Assembly: GCA_937859855.1 (NCBI GenBank)
Contig: CALMAR010000268.1
Span: 1 to 27,614, forward strand
Direction: 5' to 3'
Length of the DNA: 27,614 bases
Source: an uncultured Kineosporia sp.
GTDB taxonomy: Bacteria > Actinomycetota > Actinomycetes > Actinomycetales > Kineosporiaceae
The translations under genes were made by a program, and so were the position numbers. The notes beneath the pieces are model-generated. The model had not been told where the DNA came from, did no database searches, and was given only the letters and a program-made list of their open reading frames with translations. Position 1 is the stretch's first letter; each line of letters starts with the position of its first letter. Positions 7,323 to 15,091 of the stretch are shown piece by piece.

Positions 7323-8368
7323 GATGCGGAGATCGCCTGCAGTTGCGCTTTGGCCGTCCTCACTCGCCCGGGGGCATCCATAAGTATGCCGACGTGGTCG
7401 ACCCACTGCTCCACCGAGCCCAGCCCCGGTCGCAGCGCTCGTATCTGTGGGTCCTGGATCGCCGCCAGCAGAAGCCTGGAGACGCCGGCCCGGACCTCGA
7501 TGAACGGGCGGTCGAAGAATGTCTCTGCCGGCGGCACGTCCTCGACCGGCAGACCCGCACCGGCCTGCGCGCGCTGCAGGATCTCCAGTGCCTGGGCCGC
7601 CGCCTGCTGACGGTCCGGCCACGGCTGGTCCGACAGCACCGCCGCGAGCGGGGCTGTCAGTTCCCCGGCCACCGGCAGCCGGGCGAATGCGGTGCCCAGC
7701 CACTTGGAGTAGGGCGGCCACACGCAGGACAGCAGAAAGGCGAGATGGATCGCCGTTCTCACGATCCGGCCCGCGATCACCCGGCTGCCCAATGCGTCGC
7801 CACGTTGCCCGGCCCGGCCCAGCGACGGCAGATCTTGCCCCAGCCGGATCCAGTCCGCGGCCACCACGTAACGCCAGACGTCCGGCGGGTACCAGGTCAG
7901 CTCCTCGCGAAGCCGGCTGATCGTCCCGGGTCCGTCGTGGAACAGCGGGCCTGCCGTCACCTCCAGCACCGACTGCCCGGTCAGGCACAGCCAGTCCAGA
8001 CCGCTCAGACCGCTGGACATGTCCAGGCCCAGCCGGGATTCGGTCAACTGCTCAGCCGTGGTGACCTCGACCCGATGCCGGACCATCCCGTCCCACGTCG
8101 TCGCAAACCGGGTGGGCCATCCGGCGAACCGATCCGGGAGGCTCTCCGCGAGGTAGCCGTCGACCTCAGCGAGCCGATCGGGCTGGACCATGAGCGTCAG
8201 CCTCAATCCCCAGTCATGGTCGCGAGACAGCTCATCGTCCAGACCCAGGACATCCGAACCACTCCCCAGCCGGCCCGCGGCATGCGGTAATCCCGGCCAC
8301 CGCCTGAGTAAAAGGGGCTCTACCACCTCGCGGTAGTAGTCGCTGGCCAACCCGGGACCATCCGTCAT
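7319..8368 (-). CDS. DUF4037 domain protein (nucleotidyltransferase-like)
   Basis: A 349-aa protein of the DUF4037 family. The start region (SDYYREVVEPLLLRRWPGLPHAAGRLGSGSDVLG) and the motif DDELSRDHDWG match the family's nucleotidyltransferase-like core, with the GSGSD loop and nearby acidic residues. The middle (TWYPPDVWRYVVAADWIRLGQD) and the C-terminal helices (AGVSRLLLAAIQDPQIRAL, with FDRPFIEVRAG) are also typical. No transmembrane segment or signal peptide is visible, so it should be cytosolic. Its biochemical role is not known; the resemblance to aminoglycoside nucleotidyltransferases is remote. I chose the ATG at 8368, because upstream sequence in the frame reads as the shadow of the next gene. 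It follows the MFS-linked TetR gene on the same strand with a 73-bp gap. Confidence 0.82.
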   Translation of the reverse strand: MTDGPGLASDYYREVVEPLLLRRWPGLPHAAGRLGSGSDVLGLDDELSRDHDWGLRLTLMVQPDRLAEVDGYLAESLPDRFAGWPTRFATTWDGMVRHRVEVTTAEQLTESRLGLDMSSGLSGLDWLCLTGQSVLEVTAGPLFHDGPGTISRLREELTWYPPDVWRYVVAADWIRLGQDLPSLGRAGQRGDALGSRVIAGRIVRTAIHLAFLLSCVWPPYSKWLGTAFARLPVAGELTAPLAAVLSDQPWPDRQQAAAQALEILQRAQAGAGLPVEDVPPAETFFDRPFIEVRAGVSRLLLAAIQDPQIRALRPGLGSVEQWVDHVGILMDAPGRVRTAKAQLQAISAS

Positions 8369-8441
8369 GCCAGATATTTGACCAGCACCGCCTCGCGCGG
8401 CTGATCTCGGAGGCAGAGGCGCCAGGCCGGTCAGGTTGCGT

Positions 8442-9179
8442 TCAGGGGGCGGGAGGCGGTGAACGATCGGCGCCGGCTTGGAGGCGGAGACCGGCCAGCA
8501 ACAGATCCAGGCCCGCGCGGAACTGGTCGGCGTCGTCGTGGACAGTGAACTCGTCGACGATGTAGTGCACGAACGGGAAGGCCTCCGGGTCCAGCGCGCG
8601 CCACTCATCGGCGTAGCCGGCCGTGAGCTGCTCACGGGTGACGCTGCCGTCGCTGACCTGCTGCGGGGGATGCTGGCCGAGGTCGGCGGCGACGCCGATG
8701 ACGTAGCCCATGACCGCGGAGACGGCGTCGAAGCTGTCCCGGGGATCGAGGCCGAGCCGCAGCACCTGCTGGCCGAGCCGCTCGTAGAGCAGCAGCCCGT
8801 TGGGCTGGACACCCGTGTCGCGCATGAAGTACGCGGCGAGCCAGGGCCGCTCGACGATGGCGTCGAAGAACGTGACGGCGATGGCGCGCAGATCCTCGAT
8901 CGGGTCTTCGGCTCCGGCGAAATGCTTGGTGTCGGTGAGGACGTGGGCGAGCACGTGGTCGGTGGCGCGGTCGAGTAGTTCGTCCTTGCTGGCGACGTAC
9001 CAGTAGATGCTGGCCACCCCGCCACCCAGCCGACCGGCCAGGGCGCGGAAGGTAAGGGCCGATTCGCCGGCTTCGTCCAGGAGGGCGACGGCCTCGGAGA
9101 TGACGGCATCCATCGAGTGCGAGGCGCGCCGCCGTCCATCGCTCGTTGCGCCCACCCGGGCGCCGGGCCGTGCCGCCAT
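8442..9179 (-). CDS. TetR-family regulator with TetR_C domain, next to an MFS exporter
   Basis: A 245-aa repressor of the TetR class proper. The HTH lies at about residues 22-70 (SMDAVISEAVALLDEAGESALTFRALAGRLGGGVASIYWYVASKDELLDRATD); the SIYWYV recognition helix resembles tetracycline-type TetR. The C-terminal half has the TetR_C pattern (PWLAAYFMRDTGVQPNGLLLYERLGQQVLRLGL, then FDAVSAVMGYVIGVAADLG and F-x-x-GLDLLLAGLR). About 20 basic residues precede the HTH. It diverges from a 14-TM drug/H+ antiporter gene; the 97 bp between them hold three copies of a TCGAAC/GTTCGA palindrome. It probably represses the exporter and itself and is released by a small molecule that the exporter removes. This is a standard arrangement; the compound is unknown. 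Confidence 0.92.
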   Translation of the reverse strand: MAARPGARVGATSDGRRRASHSMDAVISEAVALLDEAGESALTFRALAGRLGGGVASIYWYVASKDELLDRATDHVLAHVLTDTKHFAGAEDPIEDLRAIAVTFFDAIVERPWLAAYFMRDTGVQPNGLLLYERLGQQVLRLGLDPRDSFDAVSAVMGYVIGVAADLGQHPPQQVSDGSVTREQLTAGYADEWRALDPEAFPFVHYIVDEFTVHDDADQFRAGLDLLLAGLRLQAGADRSPPPAP

Positions 9180-9208
9180 GCTGACATCCCATCACAGCTT
9201 GCAGAGGA

Positions 9209-9261
9209 TCGAACATTGTTCTATCGTATCGAACATCGTTTGATTCTCGAACGCTGTTCGA
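9209..9261. promoter_or_regulatory. Three tandem TetR-type operators
   Basis: Three 15-bp palindrome copies on one strand: TCGAACATTGTTCTA (9209-9223), TCGAACATCGTTTGA (9229-9243) and TCGAACGCTGTTCGA (9247-9261). The consensus is TCGAAC-N3-GTTYGA. The third is perfect and ends four bases before the GGAGG of the MFS gene. Start-to-start spacings are 20 and 18 bp, about two helical turns, so bound dimers would line up on one face. Confidence 0.85.
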
Positions 9262-9276
9262 TCCTGGAGGTGCCTG

Positions 9277-10731
9277 ATGAGTTCCACCGTCGATACCGGC
9301 CCGGTCCGCGCCTACGCCTCGCTGCGGGCGGCGTGGGTGCCGCTGCTCGCCCTCTGCCTGGCCTTCTTCGTGGAGATGGTGGACAACACCCTGCTGACCA
9401 TCGCCCTGCCGACCATCGGGCGCGACCTCGGCAGCGGTACGACCGCGCTCCAGTGGGTCACCGGCGCCTATTCACTCACCTTCGGTGGCCTGCTGCTGAC
9501 GGCCGGTTCGGCCGCCGATCGGCTCGGACGCCGCCGGGTCCTGCTGGTCGGACTCGCCTCCTTCGGCCTGATCAGTCTGGCCGTGATCGCGGTCGACTCG
9601 GCCGGCCAGCTGATCGCGCTGCGCGCTGCGCTCGGCATCGCCGCCGCCGCAATGGCGCCCATCACCAACTCGCTCGTCTTCCGGCTCTTCGATGACCAGG
9701 CGCTGCGGATGCGGGCCATGACGGTCATGATCGTCGTCGGCATGAGTGGTTTCATCCTCGGCCCGCTTCTCGGGGGCACCGCCCTGGCCCACGTGCGCTG
9801 GGAGTGGCTGCTGGTGGTCAACGCTCCGATCGCCCTCATCGCCTGGATCGGCGTGCGCCTGGGCGTTCCAGCCGACCGGCCCGAGGATCTGACCAGCGAC
9901 GCGCTCGACCTCCCCGGAGCCGTGCTCAGCGTCGCCACCATCGGTCTCGCCTGCTACACCCTGACCAGCGGCGTGGAGCATGGCTGGCTCTCGGTCGCTA
10001 CCTGCGCGTCGGCGCTCGGTGCGCTCCTTGCCTTCGCCGCCTTCCTGCGCCACGAGCGCCGCACCCCCGAGCCCATGCTCGACCTCGGTCTCTTCAGCAG
10101 CGGTACGGTGCGCGGTGCCACCCTCGCCCAGATCGGCACCTCGATCGCCATGGCCGGCGTCATGTTCGGCCTGATCCTGCACTTCCAGTACGCCTACGGC
10201 TGGAGCCCGGTGCGGGCCGGGCTGGCCAACCTCCCCCTCATTCTCACAATGATCGCGGCGACCCCGGTCTCGGAGTTCCTCGCGCAGCGGTTCGGTCACC
10301 GCATCGCCTGCCTGACCGGGGCGGTCCTGCTGGCTGGCTCGCTGGCCGGCCTGGCTTGGGGGGTCGAGCACGGCTACGTGGCCATCGCCGTCTCCATGGT
10401 CGTCCTGACCGTCGGACTGCGGACCGTGATGACCATATGCGCCGTGGCGCTCGTCAGCGCCATGCCCAGCAATCGCACCTCGATCGGGGCCGCGCTCAAC
10501 GACACTGCCCAAGAGGTCGGGACCAGCGTCGGCACCGCCGTGGTGGGCACGCTCATCGCCGCTCTGGTAACGGTGAGCCTGCCCACCGGCCGGTGGAGTC
10601 ATGACCTCGTCGCTTCCTTCTTCCACGGGGAGCGAGTCACGTACGCCGCCCTCGCCGTGGTTGTCGGCCTGATCGCCGGCTGGGGAGCGTCCACCCTGAG
10701 CGACTCCCACTCGACCGAAGAGCCAATCTGA
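9277..10731 (+). CDS. MFS transporter, DHA2 (EmrB/QacA) drug/H+ antiporter family
   Basis: A 484-aa, about 14-TM major facilitator of the DHA2 group, which uses the proton gradient to export drugs across the plasma membrane. TM1 carries the conserved VDNTLLTIALPTIGRDL signature, the loop after TM2 has the motif-A variant GSAADRLGRRRVLL, and TM5 has motif C-like GMSGFILGPLLGG. The second half repeats the six-helix pattern after the central segment (about residues 205-265). The ATG at 9277 has a GGAGG six bases upstream, right after the third operator. The gene diverges from a TetR regulator that very likely controls it. Related proteins export antibiotics, dyes or quaternary ammonium compounds; specificity cannot be inferred. 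Confidence 0.93.
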   Translation: MSSTVDTGPVRAYASLRAAWVPLLALCLAFFVEMVDNTLLTIALPTIGRDLGSGTTALQWVTGAYSLTFGGLLLTAGSAADRLGRRRVLLVGLASFGLISLAVIAVDSAGQLIALRAALGIAAAAMAPITNSLVFRLFDDQALRMRAMTVMIVVGMSGFILGPLLGGTALAHVRWEWLLVVNAPIALIAWIGVRLGVPADRPEDLTSDALDLPGAVLSVATIGLACYTLTSGVEHGWLSVATCASALGALLAFAAFLRHERRTPEPMLDLGLFSSGTVRGATLAQIGTSIAMAGVMFGLILHFQYAYGWSPVRAGLANLPLILTMIAATPVSEFLAQRFGHRIACLTGAVLLAGSLAGLAWGVEHGYVAIAVSMVVLTVGLRTVMTICAVALVSAMPSNRTSIGAALNDTAQEVGTSVGTAVVGTLIAALVTVSLPTGRWSHDLVASFFHGERVTYAALAVVVGLIAGWGASTLSDSHSTEEPI

Positions 10732-10765
10732 GCCGCCGTCCTGGAGCGCCGTCCTGAAGCCGCGT

Positions 10766-10792
10766 CCGGTCCCGCCCCTCATGGCGGACCGG
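10766..10792 (+). terminator. Hairpin downstream of the MFS gene
   Basis: The arms CCGGTCC (10766-10772) and GGACCGG (10786-10792), extended inward by a GCC/GGC pairing past a bulged C, form a stable stem 35 bp after the MFS stop. No T-tract follows. Confidence 0.45.
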
Positions 10793-10849
10793 CATGGGCA
10801 CAGCGGGACACCGGTCACCTGCGGCCGGGACAGCGCGCCCGCCAGCCTC

Positions 10850-10882
10850 TTGGTATCCGCTCGATCGATTCCTACGATCGAG
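10850..10882 (+). promoter_or_regulatory. Promoter with overlapping palindrome for the kinase/regulator operon
   Basis: A -35-like TTGGTA (10850-10855) and a -10-like TACGAT (10873-10878) are separated by exactly 17 bp. An inverted repeat CTCGATCG-N7-CGATCGAG (10860-10882) covers the spacer and the -10 box. The AGGAGG ribosome-binding site and ATG follow within 27 bp. The dyad could bind the operon's own NarL-type regulator or another repressor. Confidence 0.55.
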
Positions 10883-10904
10883 CCACCCTCATCAGGAGGC
10901 CACA

Positions 10905-11324
10905 ATGTCCCTCGAACAGCAGACCAGTGCCGCTGCCACCACATTCATCGGTGCTCGTCCCTCGAAGCCGCACGCCATCGCGGCCATCCTCAACGTCCTG
11001 ATGGGCGTCTTCGGGGTCGCCGCCAGCCTGCCGGAGCTCAGTGGCGGAAAGGGCAACACGGACGGCGTGCCGTGGGGCATCGTCGTGCTCGCGTTCGTGC
11101 TGGCCATCCTGTCGTTCGTCTCTTCCTACGGTGTGTGGCGCCGGCAGCGCTGGGGCGTGGTGCTGACGATCGTCATCAACGCGGTGTCGTTCATCTCCGG
11201 CGCACCGGGCATCATCTTCGGCCCGAATGCTTTCCTGGTCATCAGCTCCATCGTCGGCTGCATCGTCAATGTCGTGATCATCTACCTGTTGCTGCGGCGC
11301 AGCCCGGCACCGGCCCAGAGCTGA
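10905..11324 (+). CDS. Small four-TM membrane protein ahead of a two-component system
   Basis: A 139-aa membrane protein of no family I can name with certainty. After a polar N-terminus it has about four hydrophobic segments: HAIAAILNVLMGVFGVAASL, WGIVVLAFVLAILSFVSSYGVW, WGVVLTIVINAVSFISGAPGIIFG and FLVISSIVGCIVNVVIIYLLL. The start is supported by AGGAGG five bases before the ATG. The kinase gene begins within about 6 to 27 bp of its stop, so the three genes form one operon. By analogy with other membrane-protein/NarL-kinase/regulator trios it may modulate or supply the signal to the kinase, or be its target; this is inference from position only. Confidence 0.75.
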   Translation: MSLEQQTSAAATTFIGARPSKPHAIAAILNVLMGVFGVAASLPELSGGKGNTDGVPWGIVVLAFVLAILSFVSSYGVWRRQRWGVVLTIVINAVSFISGAPGIIFGPNAFLVISSIVGCIVNVVIIYLLLRRSPAPAQS

Positions 11325-11329
11325 CCACG

Positions 11330-12631
11330 TTGAGCCTGCGTGACCGGCTCATGGCGGCGGCGCTGACCTACGCCCTGCTGGTGACCTGGGTCTGCGCCAT
11401 CGTCGTGGCCGTGCTCGCCGCAGCTGGTGTCAATGCACGGGACAGCACCCTTCCGGTCTGGGCGCTGGCGGTCGGCGTCGGCGCCGGCGTCCTCAGTGCC
11501 GTACCGCTGCAGGGCTGGCTGCGCCCCCGGGTCGACGGCGTGCTGTTCTCTCACCCGCACGACGCGGCCGAGCTGATGGTCCAGTTGGGCCGCCGCTTCG
11601 GCGGCGAGCCAGGTCCCGATGGTGCCGCTGGCGGGACGGAGGCCGTGACGGCGCAGATCGCGGCGCAGATCGCAGGCCGGCTGCGGCTGCCGTACGCCGC
11701 GATCGTCACCGAAGATGAAGCGGCGCCGGACGGGCCGTCCGGCCCGCCAAACCGCTCCAGGCTGGTCCGGGTCCCGCTCTCCTTCTCCGGAGAGCGGGTC
11801 GGGACGCTGCTGGTGGAGCCACGGGCGCGAGACCGGGTCCTGCCCGGACCGGACGCGGAGCTGCTCGCCGACCTGGCCGCGCAGATAGGGATCGCGCTGC
11901 ACGCGGCCCGCGCGCTCGACCAGGTCCGGGCCAGCCGGGCGGCGGTGATCACGGCCCGTGAGGAGGAGCGCCGCCGCATCCGCCGCGATCTGCACGATGG
12001 CCTCGCCCCCACCTTGGCTTCGCTCCGCCTGCACCTGGCCGCGCTGGAACAGCTGATCCCCGACCGGCCCGGTGATGCGGTCGACCTCGCGACCCGGCTG
12101 CGCTCAGAGGTCCGCCACGCCTCGGCCGGAATTCGCGACCTGGTCTACGATCTGCGCCCGCCTGCCCTGGACGAGCTCGGACTGCTTCCGGCGATCCGGT
12201 CCCGGGCCGAAGACCTGCACAGTCAGTCCGGGGTCGAGGTCCAGGTGATCGCCGGCGGTGAGGACGCTGACGGCCTGGATGGCTCCGGATCGCTGCCTGA
12301 GTTCCCCGCCGCGACCGAGGTGGCGCTCTACCGGATCGCCTGCGAGGCGCTCACCAATGTGGGCCGGCATGCCGGGGCCTCCTGCCTCTGCCTGCGGATG
12401 ATGGCCGACGGCGAACAGGTCACCCTGACGGTGGACGACGACGGCCGCGGCCTGCCCAAGCCCCTGATGCCCGGGGTCGGCCTGACCGGGATGCGGGAGC
12501 GGGCCGAGGAACTAGGCGGCGTCCTCGTGACCGGCCAGCGCCCCGGAGGCCCCGGCACACGCATCGCTGTGACCCTGCCGCTGCGCCGCGGTGCCGCCGG
12601 CTTGCGGGACGACGGGATGCAGGCGTGGTGA
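11330..12631 (+). CDS. NarL/DesK-type sensor histidine kinase with GAF-like domain
   Basis: A sensor kinase of about 433 aa. Two hydrophobic segments lie at the N-terminus (LTYALLVTWVCAIVVAVLAAAGV and LPVWALAVGVGAGVLSAVPL). They are followed by a GAF-like region (about residues 75-195, ending ELLADLAAQIGIALHAARAL), a HisKA_3 domain with His222 in EEERRRIRRDLHDG, and an HATPase_c domain with N-box EALTNVGRHA and G-boxes DDDGRGLP and GVGLTGMRERAEELGG. The start is uncertain: TTG 11330 and ATG 11351 are both in frame and neither has a clear ribosome-binding site, so translation is probably coupled to the upstream gene. The stop overlaps the start of the response regulator gene (GTGA at 12628), so the two form a cognate pair. 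The stimulus is unknown. Confidence 0.92.
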   Translation: MSLRDRLMAAALTYALLVTWVCAIVVAVLAAAGVNARDSTLPVWALAVGVGAGVLSAVPLQGWLRPRVDGVLFSHPHDAAELMVQLGRRFGGEPGPDGAAGGTEAVTAQIAAQIAGRLRLPYAAIVTEDEAAPDGPSGPPNRSRLVRVPLSFSGERVGTLLVEPRARDRVLPGPDAELLADLAAQIGIALHAARALDQVRASRAAVITAREEERRRIRRDLHDGLAPTLASLRLHLAALEQLIPDRPGDAVDLATRLRSEVRHASAGIRDLVYDLRPPALDELGLLPAIRSRAEDLHSQSGVEVQVIAGGEDADGLDGSGSLPEFPAATEVALYRIACEALTNVGRHAGASCLCLRMMADGEQVTLTVDDDGRGLPKPLMPGVGLTGMRERAEELGGVLVTGQRPGGPGTRIAVTLPLRRGAAGLRDDGMQAW

Positions 12632-13284
12632 GCAGCGACGGCGTCCGGGTGCTGATCGCGGACGACCACCGGCTGTTCCGGGATGGAGTGAAAGCTCTGC
12701 TGTCGGTCACCGGCGGCATCGAGGTGGTCGGCGAGGCGGCGGACGCCGTGACCGCCGTGGAGATCGCACTGGCCCAGCGCCCCGACGTCGTGCTGATGGA
12801 CCTGCAGATGCCTGGCGGCGGAGGGCTCGAAGCGACCCGCGTGCTGGCCGGACAGGCGCCGGATGTCGCCGTCCTCGTCCTCACCATGTCCGAGGATGAC
12901 GAATCGGTGTTCAGCGCCGTCCGGGTCGGTGCCCGGGGTTATGTGCTCAAGGACAGTGAGGCAGAGGATTTGGTCCGGGCGATCCGGGCCGCGGCCCGCG
13001 GTGACGCCATCTTCGGCGCGTCCGTCGCCGCCCGGGTACTGGGACACGTGGGCGGTCGTCACCCGGCCCAGGCCCAGCTGTTCCCGGACCTGACCATGGG
13101 CGAGCGCAACGTGCTCCGGCTGCTGTCCCGCGGGCTGACCAACACGGCGATCGCCAAACAGCTGTCGATCAGCGACAAGACCGTCCGCAACTACGTCAGC
13201 TCGGTGTTCCGCAAGCTCCAGGTCACCGACCGGGCGCACGCGATCGTGGCGGCCCGGGAAGCCGGCTTGCACCGCGACAGCTGA
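12628..13284 (+). CDS. LuxR/NarL-family response regulator
   Basis: A 218-aa response regulator. The receiver domain has the acidic pair in IADDHRLFRDG, the phospho-acceptor Asp in RPDVVLMDLQMPGG (about residue 58), a conserved Thr in VLTMSE and Lys in VLKDSEAEDL. The C-terminal LuxR-type HTH is LTMGERNVLRLLSRGLTNTAIAKQL, then SDKTVRNYVSSVFRKLQV and RAHAIVAAR. Two adjacent GTG codons (12625, 12628) could start it; the second gives the common GTGA overlap with the kinase stop. It is phosphorylated by the upstream kinase. Its targets are unknown, but the dyad at 10860-10882 in front of the operon is a candidate autoregulatory site. The gene converges on the broken DUF1097 gene. Confidence 0.94.
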   Translation: MSSDGVRVLIADDHRLFRDGVKALLSVTGGIEVVGEAADAVTAVEIALAQRPDVVLMDLQMPGGGGLEATRVLAGQAPDVAVLVLTMSEDDESVFSAVRVGARGYVLKDSEAEDLVRAIRAAARGDAIFGASVAARVLGHVGGRHPAQAQLFPDLTMGERNVLRLLSRGLTNTAIAKQLSISDKTVRNYVSSVFRKLQVTDRAHAIVAAREAGLHRDS

Positions 13285-13334
13285 CCTCGGCAGCCTCGGC
13301 CGCGCCCGCCCGGGTGTGCTCCTGGCAGTAGAAA

Positions 13335-14021
13335 TCAGGTGCGCCGGGGTTCGCTCTCGACAACTTCGGCTGGAGCGGCTGGCGTGAGCATCGCGGTGAG
13401 CCTTACCGACGCCAGGCCGAGCAGGCAGCCGCAGAGCAGGCTCGCGGTGATGCTGAGCCAGACGAACACGAACGGCGTGGAGATCACGCCGCCGAACGCA
13501 CCGGCCCCGGCCGTGGCTGGATTCTTCAGGGCGGCCAGGCTGTTGCCCACGCCACCGCCGTCCTTCGCCCAGTAGTCCAGCCCGGTCGCTGTCCACCAGA
13601 AGAAGACGGACGCGAAGGCGCCGAAAGTGGCTGGGACGTAATGCCAGTCACCTATGGCCGACATCAGCACCAGCGCGACCGCGAAGATTCCGACGAACAG
13701 GGCGATGCCCCAGAAGTCAGGCAGCGGAGCAACAGCGGAGGAGCAGGCCATGGCCCCCAGTGCGGCCACGCCGCCGACGACGGAACCGATGACGACCTTC
13801 CTGAAAGCAGCGTAGTCTTAACCACCCGCGAAGAAGAAGCCCCACGAGACGAACCCGGCCGGGACGATGAGGTGAAAGTTGTGCGGCAGCGACAAGCCGT
13901 TACCCAGGTCGCCCGCCGTGAACCAGTGGAAGGTGAAGTTCAGCGCCGCATCCGTCCATATGATCGCGAGGATCCCGATCACAAGAGCCAGCGGCGCTGC
14001 TGACTTGAGCCGAGCGGTCAT
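13335..14021 (-). pseudogene. DUF1097-like membrane protein interrupted by an in-frame stop
   Basis: One reading frame of 229 codons is split by a single TAA (13818-13820 on the reverse strand). The part before the stop (67 aa) reads MTARLKSAAPLALVIGILAI and ends GFVSWGFFFAGG. The part after it continues without a frame change as DYAAFRKVVIGSVVGGVAALGAMACS, then HYVPATFGAFASVFFWW and a C-terminal helix. Together they give a DUF1097-like protein with about six membrane segments, and the break falls in the middle of a conserved stretch, so this looks like a nonsense mutation rather than two genes. The ATG has an AGGGGAA ribosome-binding site. It starts 32 bp after the alcohol dehydrogenase stop and is the last gene of that operon. 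The second fragment could restart at a GTG (13769), but it would lack the first helices. Confidence 0.7.
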
Positions 14022-14053
14022 GGCGATTCCCCTGTTCCAGGAGTTCGGGGCTT

Positions 14054-15091
14054 CTAGGGAGTGAGGATGGCGCGGCCGCGGATGTGGCCGTTGGTGAGGT
14101 CGTTGATGGCGGTTTGGTAGTCGTCGAGTGGGTATTTGACGGTGTGCAGGGTGACGGCGCCGCGAGCGGCGAGGACCATCAGTTCGCAGAGGTCGTTGTA
14201 GGTGCCGACGAGGTCTCCGATGATGGCGATCTCGGTGGAGATGATGTCGATGGTGGGGATGTTGATGTTCTCGCCGTAGCCGACGACGTGGTAGTCACCG
14301 GCACGGCGGAGCATTTTCAGCCCGGTGGAGGTTGATCCGCCTTCGCCGACGAAGTCCACGACCACCTCGGCTCCGTTTCCGCCGGTCAGGTCCAGTACCT
14401 GCTGCGACTCGTCGCCGTCGGCAAGGACGCCTTGGTCAGCGCCGATGTCCTGGGCCAGCTTGAGGGCGTCGGGGTTGCGGTCGATGACGATCAGCTCGGC
14501 TGGGCTGAGGGCTTTGAGGACCTGGATTCCGATGTGCCCGAGGCCACCGGCGCCGATCACCACGCAACGGTCACGCGGCGTCAGCCGGCGAGCTGCCTTC
14601 GCGGCGGCGTGGTACGCCGTCAGCCCGGCGTCGGCCAGCGCCGCGACGTCGGAGGGTTCCAGCGAGTCGTCGATCCGGACCACGCTGCGGGCGGAGGTTT
14701 TCAGGTACTCGGCGTAGCCGCCGTTGGTGTCGATGCCGGGGAAGGCGCTGGACTCGCAGTGCACGTCGTCTCCGGAGCGGCAGGCCCGGCACAGGCCGCA
14801 GGTGATCAGCGGGTGCAGGATCACCTTGTCGCCCTCGGCCACGTTGGTCACCGCCGAGCCGACCGCATGCACCCAGCCGGCGTTCTCGTGCCCGATCGTG
14901 TAGGGGAGCTTCACCTGGGATTTCTCGGCCCACTGCCCTTCCAGGATGTGCAGGTCGGTGCGGCAGACTCCAGCCCCGCCGATCTTGACGATCACATCCC
15001 ACGGCCCATCCGGCTGCGGGACGGGTATCTCGGTCATTTCCAGGTTCTGGTGATAGCCGACCACCTGGACGGCGCGCATGGTGCTGGTCAC
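14054..15091 (-). CDS. NAD(P)-dependent zinc alcohol dehydrogenase, prm/mim-cluster type
   Basis: A 345-aa medium-chain alcohol dehydrogenase. The catalytic zinc ligands are in GVCRTDLH (about Cys43) and GHENAG (about His68). The structural zinc cysteines are in CGLCRACRSGDDVHC. The Rossmann loop is VVIGAGGLGHIG, followed by an acidic strand end (VIDRNPDALKLA) that favours NAD. The start is a GTG overlapping the previous stop (GTGA); an ATG five codons later is also possible. Close relatives sit downstream of propane monooxygenase genes in Rhodococcus, Gordonia and Mycobacterium, where they oxidise alcohols formed from the alkane. Here it is third in an operon with the amidohydrolase and DUF59 genes but without monooxygenase subunits. 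The substrate is probably a short or secondary alcohol; this is inferred from family and context. Confidence 0.92.
   Translation of the reverse strand: MTSTMRAVQVVGYHQNLEMTEIPVPQPDGPWDVIVKIGGAGVCRTDLHILEGQWAEKSQVKLPYTIGHENAGWVHAVGSAVTNVAEGDKVILHPLITCGLCRACRSGDDVHCESSAFPGIDTNGGYAEYLKTSARSVVRIDDSLEPSDVAALADAGLTAYHAAAKAARRLTPRDRCVVIGAGGLGHIGIQVLKALSPAELIVIDRNPDALKLAQDIGADQGVLADGDESQQVLDLTGGNGAEVVVDFVGEGGSTSTGLKMLRRAGDYHVVGYGENINIPTIDIISTEIAIIGDLVGTYNDLCELMVLAARGAVTLHTVKYPLDDYQTAINDLTNGHIRGRAILTP

Noticed and set aside
7091..8290. 399-codon forward open frame
   Set aside because: It overlaps the end of a clear TetR gene and runs antisense to the DUF4037 gene; its composition is non-protein-like.
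9472..10944. 490-codon open frame on the reverse strand
   Set aside because: It lies opposite the MFS gene in a high-GC region, is dominated by Gly, Asp, Arg and Gln and has no family motif; it is a shadow of the exporter gene.
12328..13596. 422-codon reverse open frame
   Set aside because: It is antisense to the kinase and response regulator genes, which have complete domains and overlapping starts.
13335..13769. Treating the two DUF1097 parts as separate small membrane genes
   Set aside because: They share one reading frame, join in the middle of a family-like segment and have only one good ribosome-binding site.
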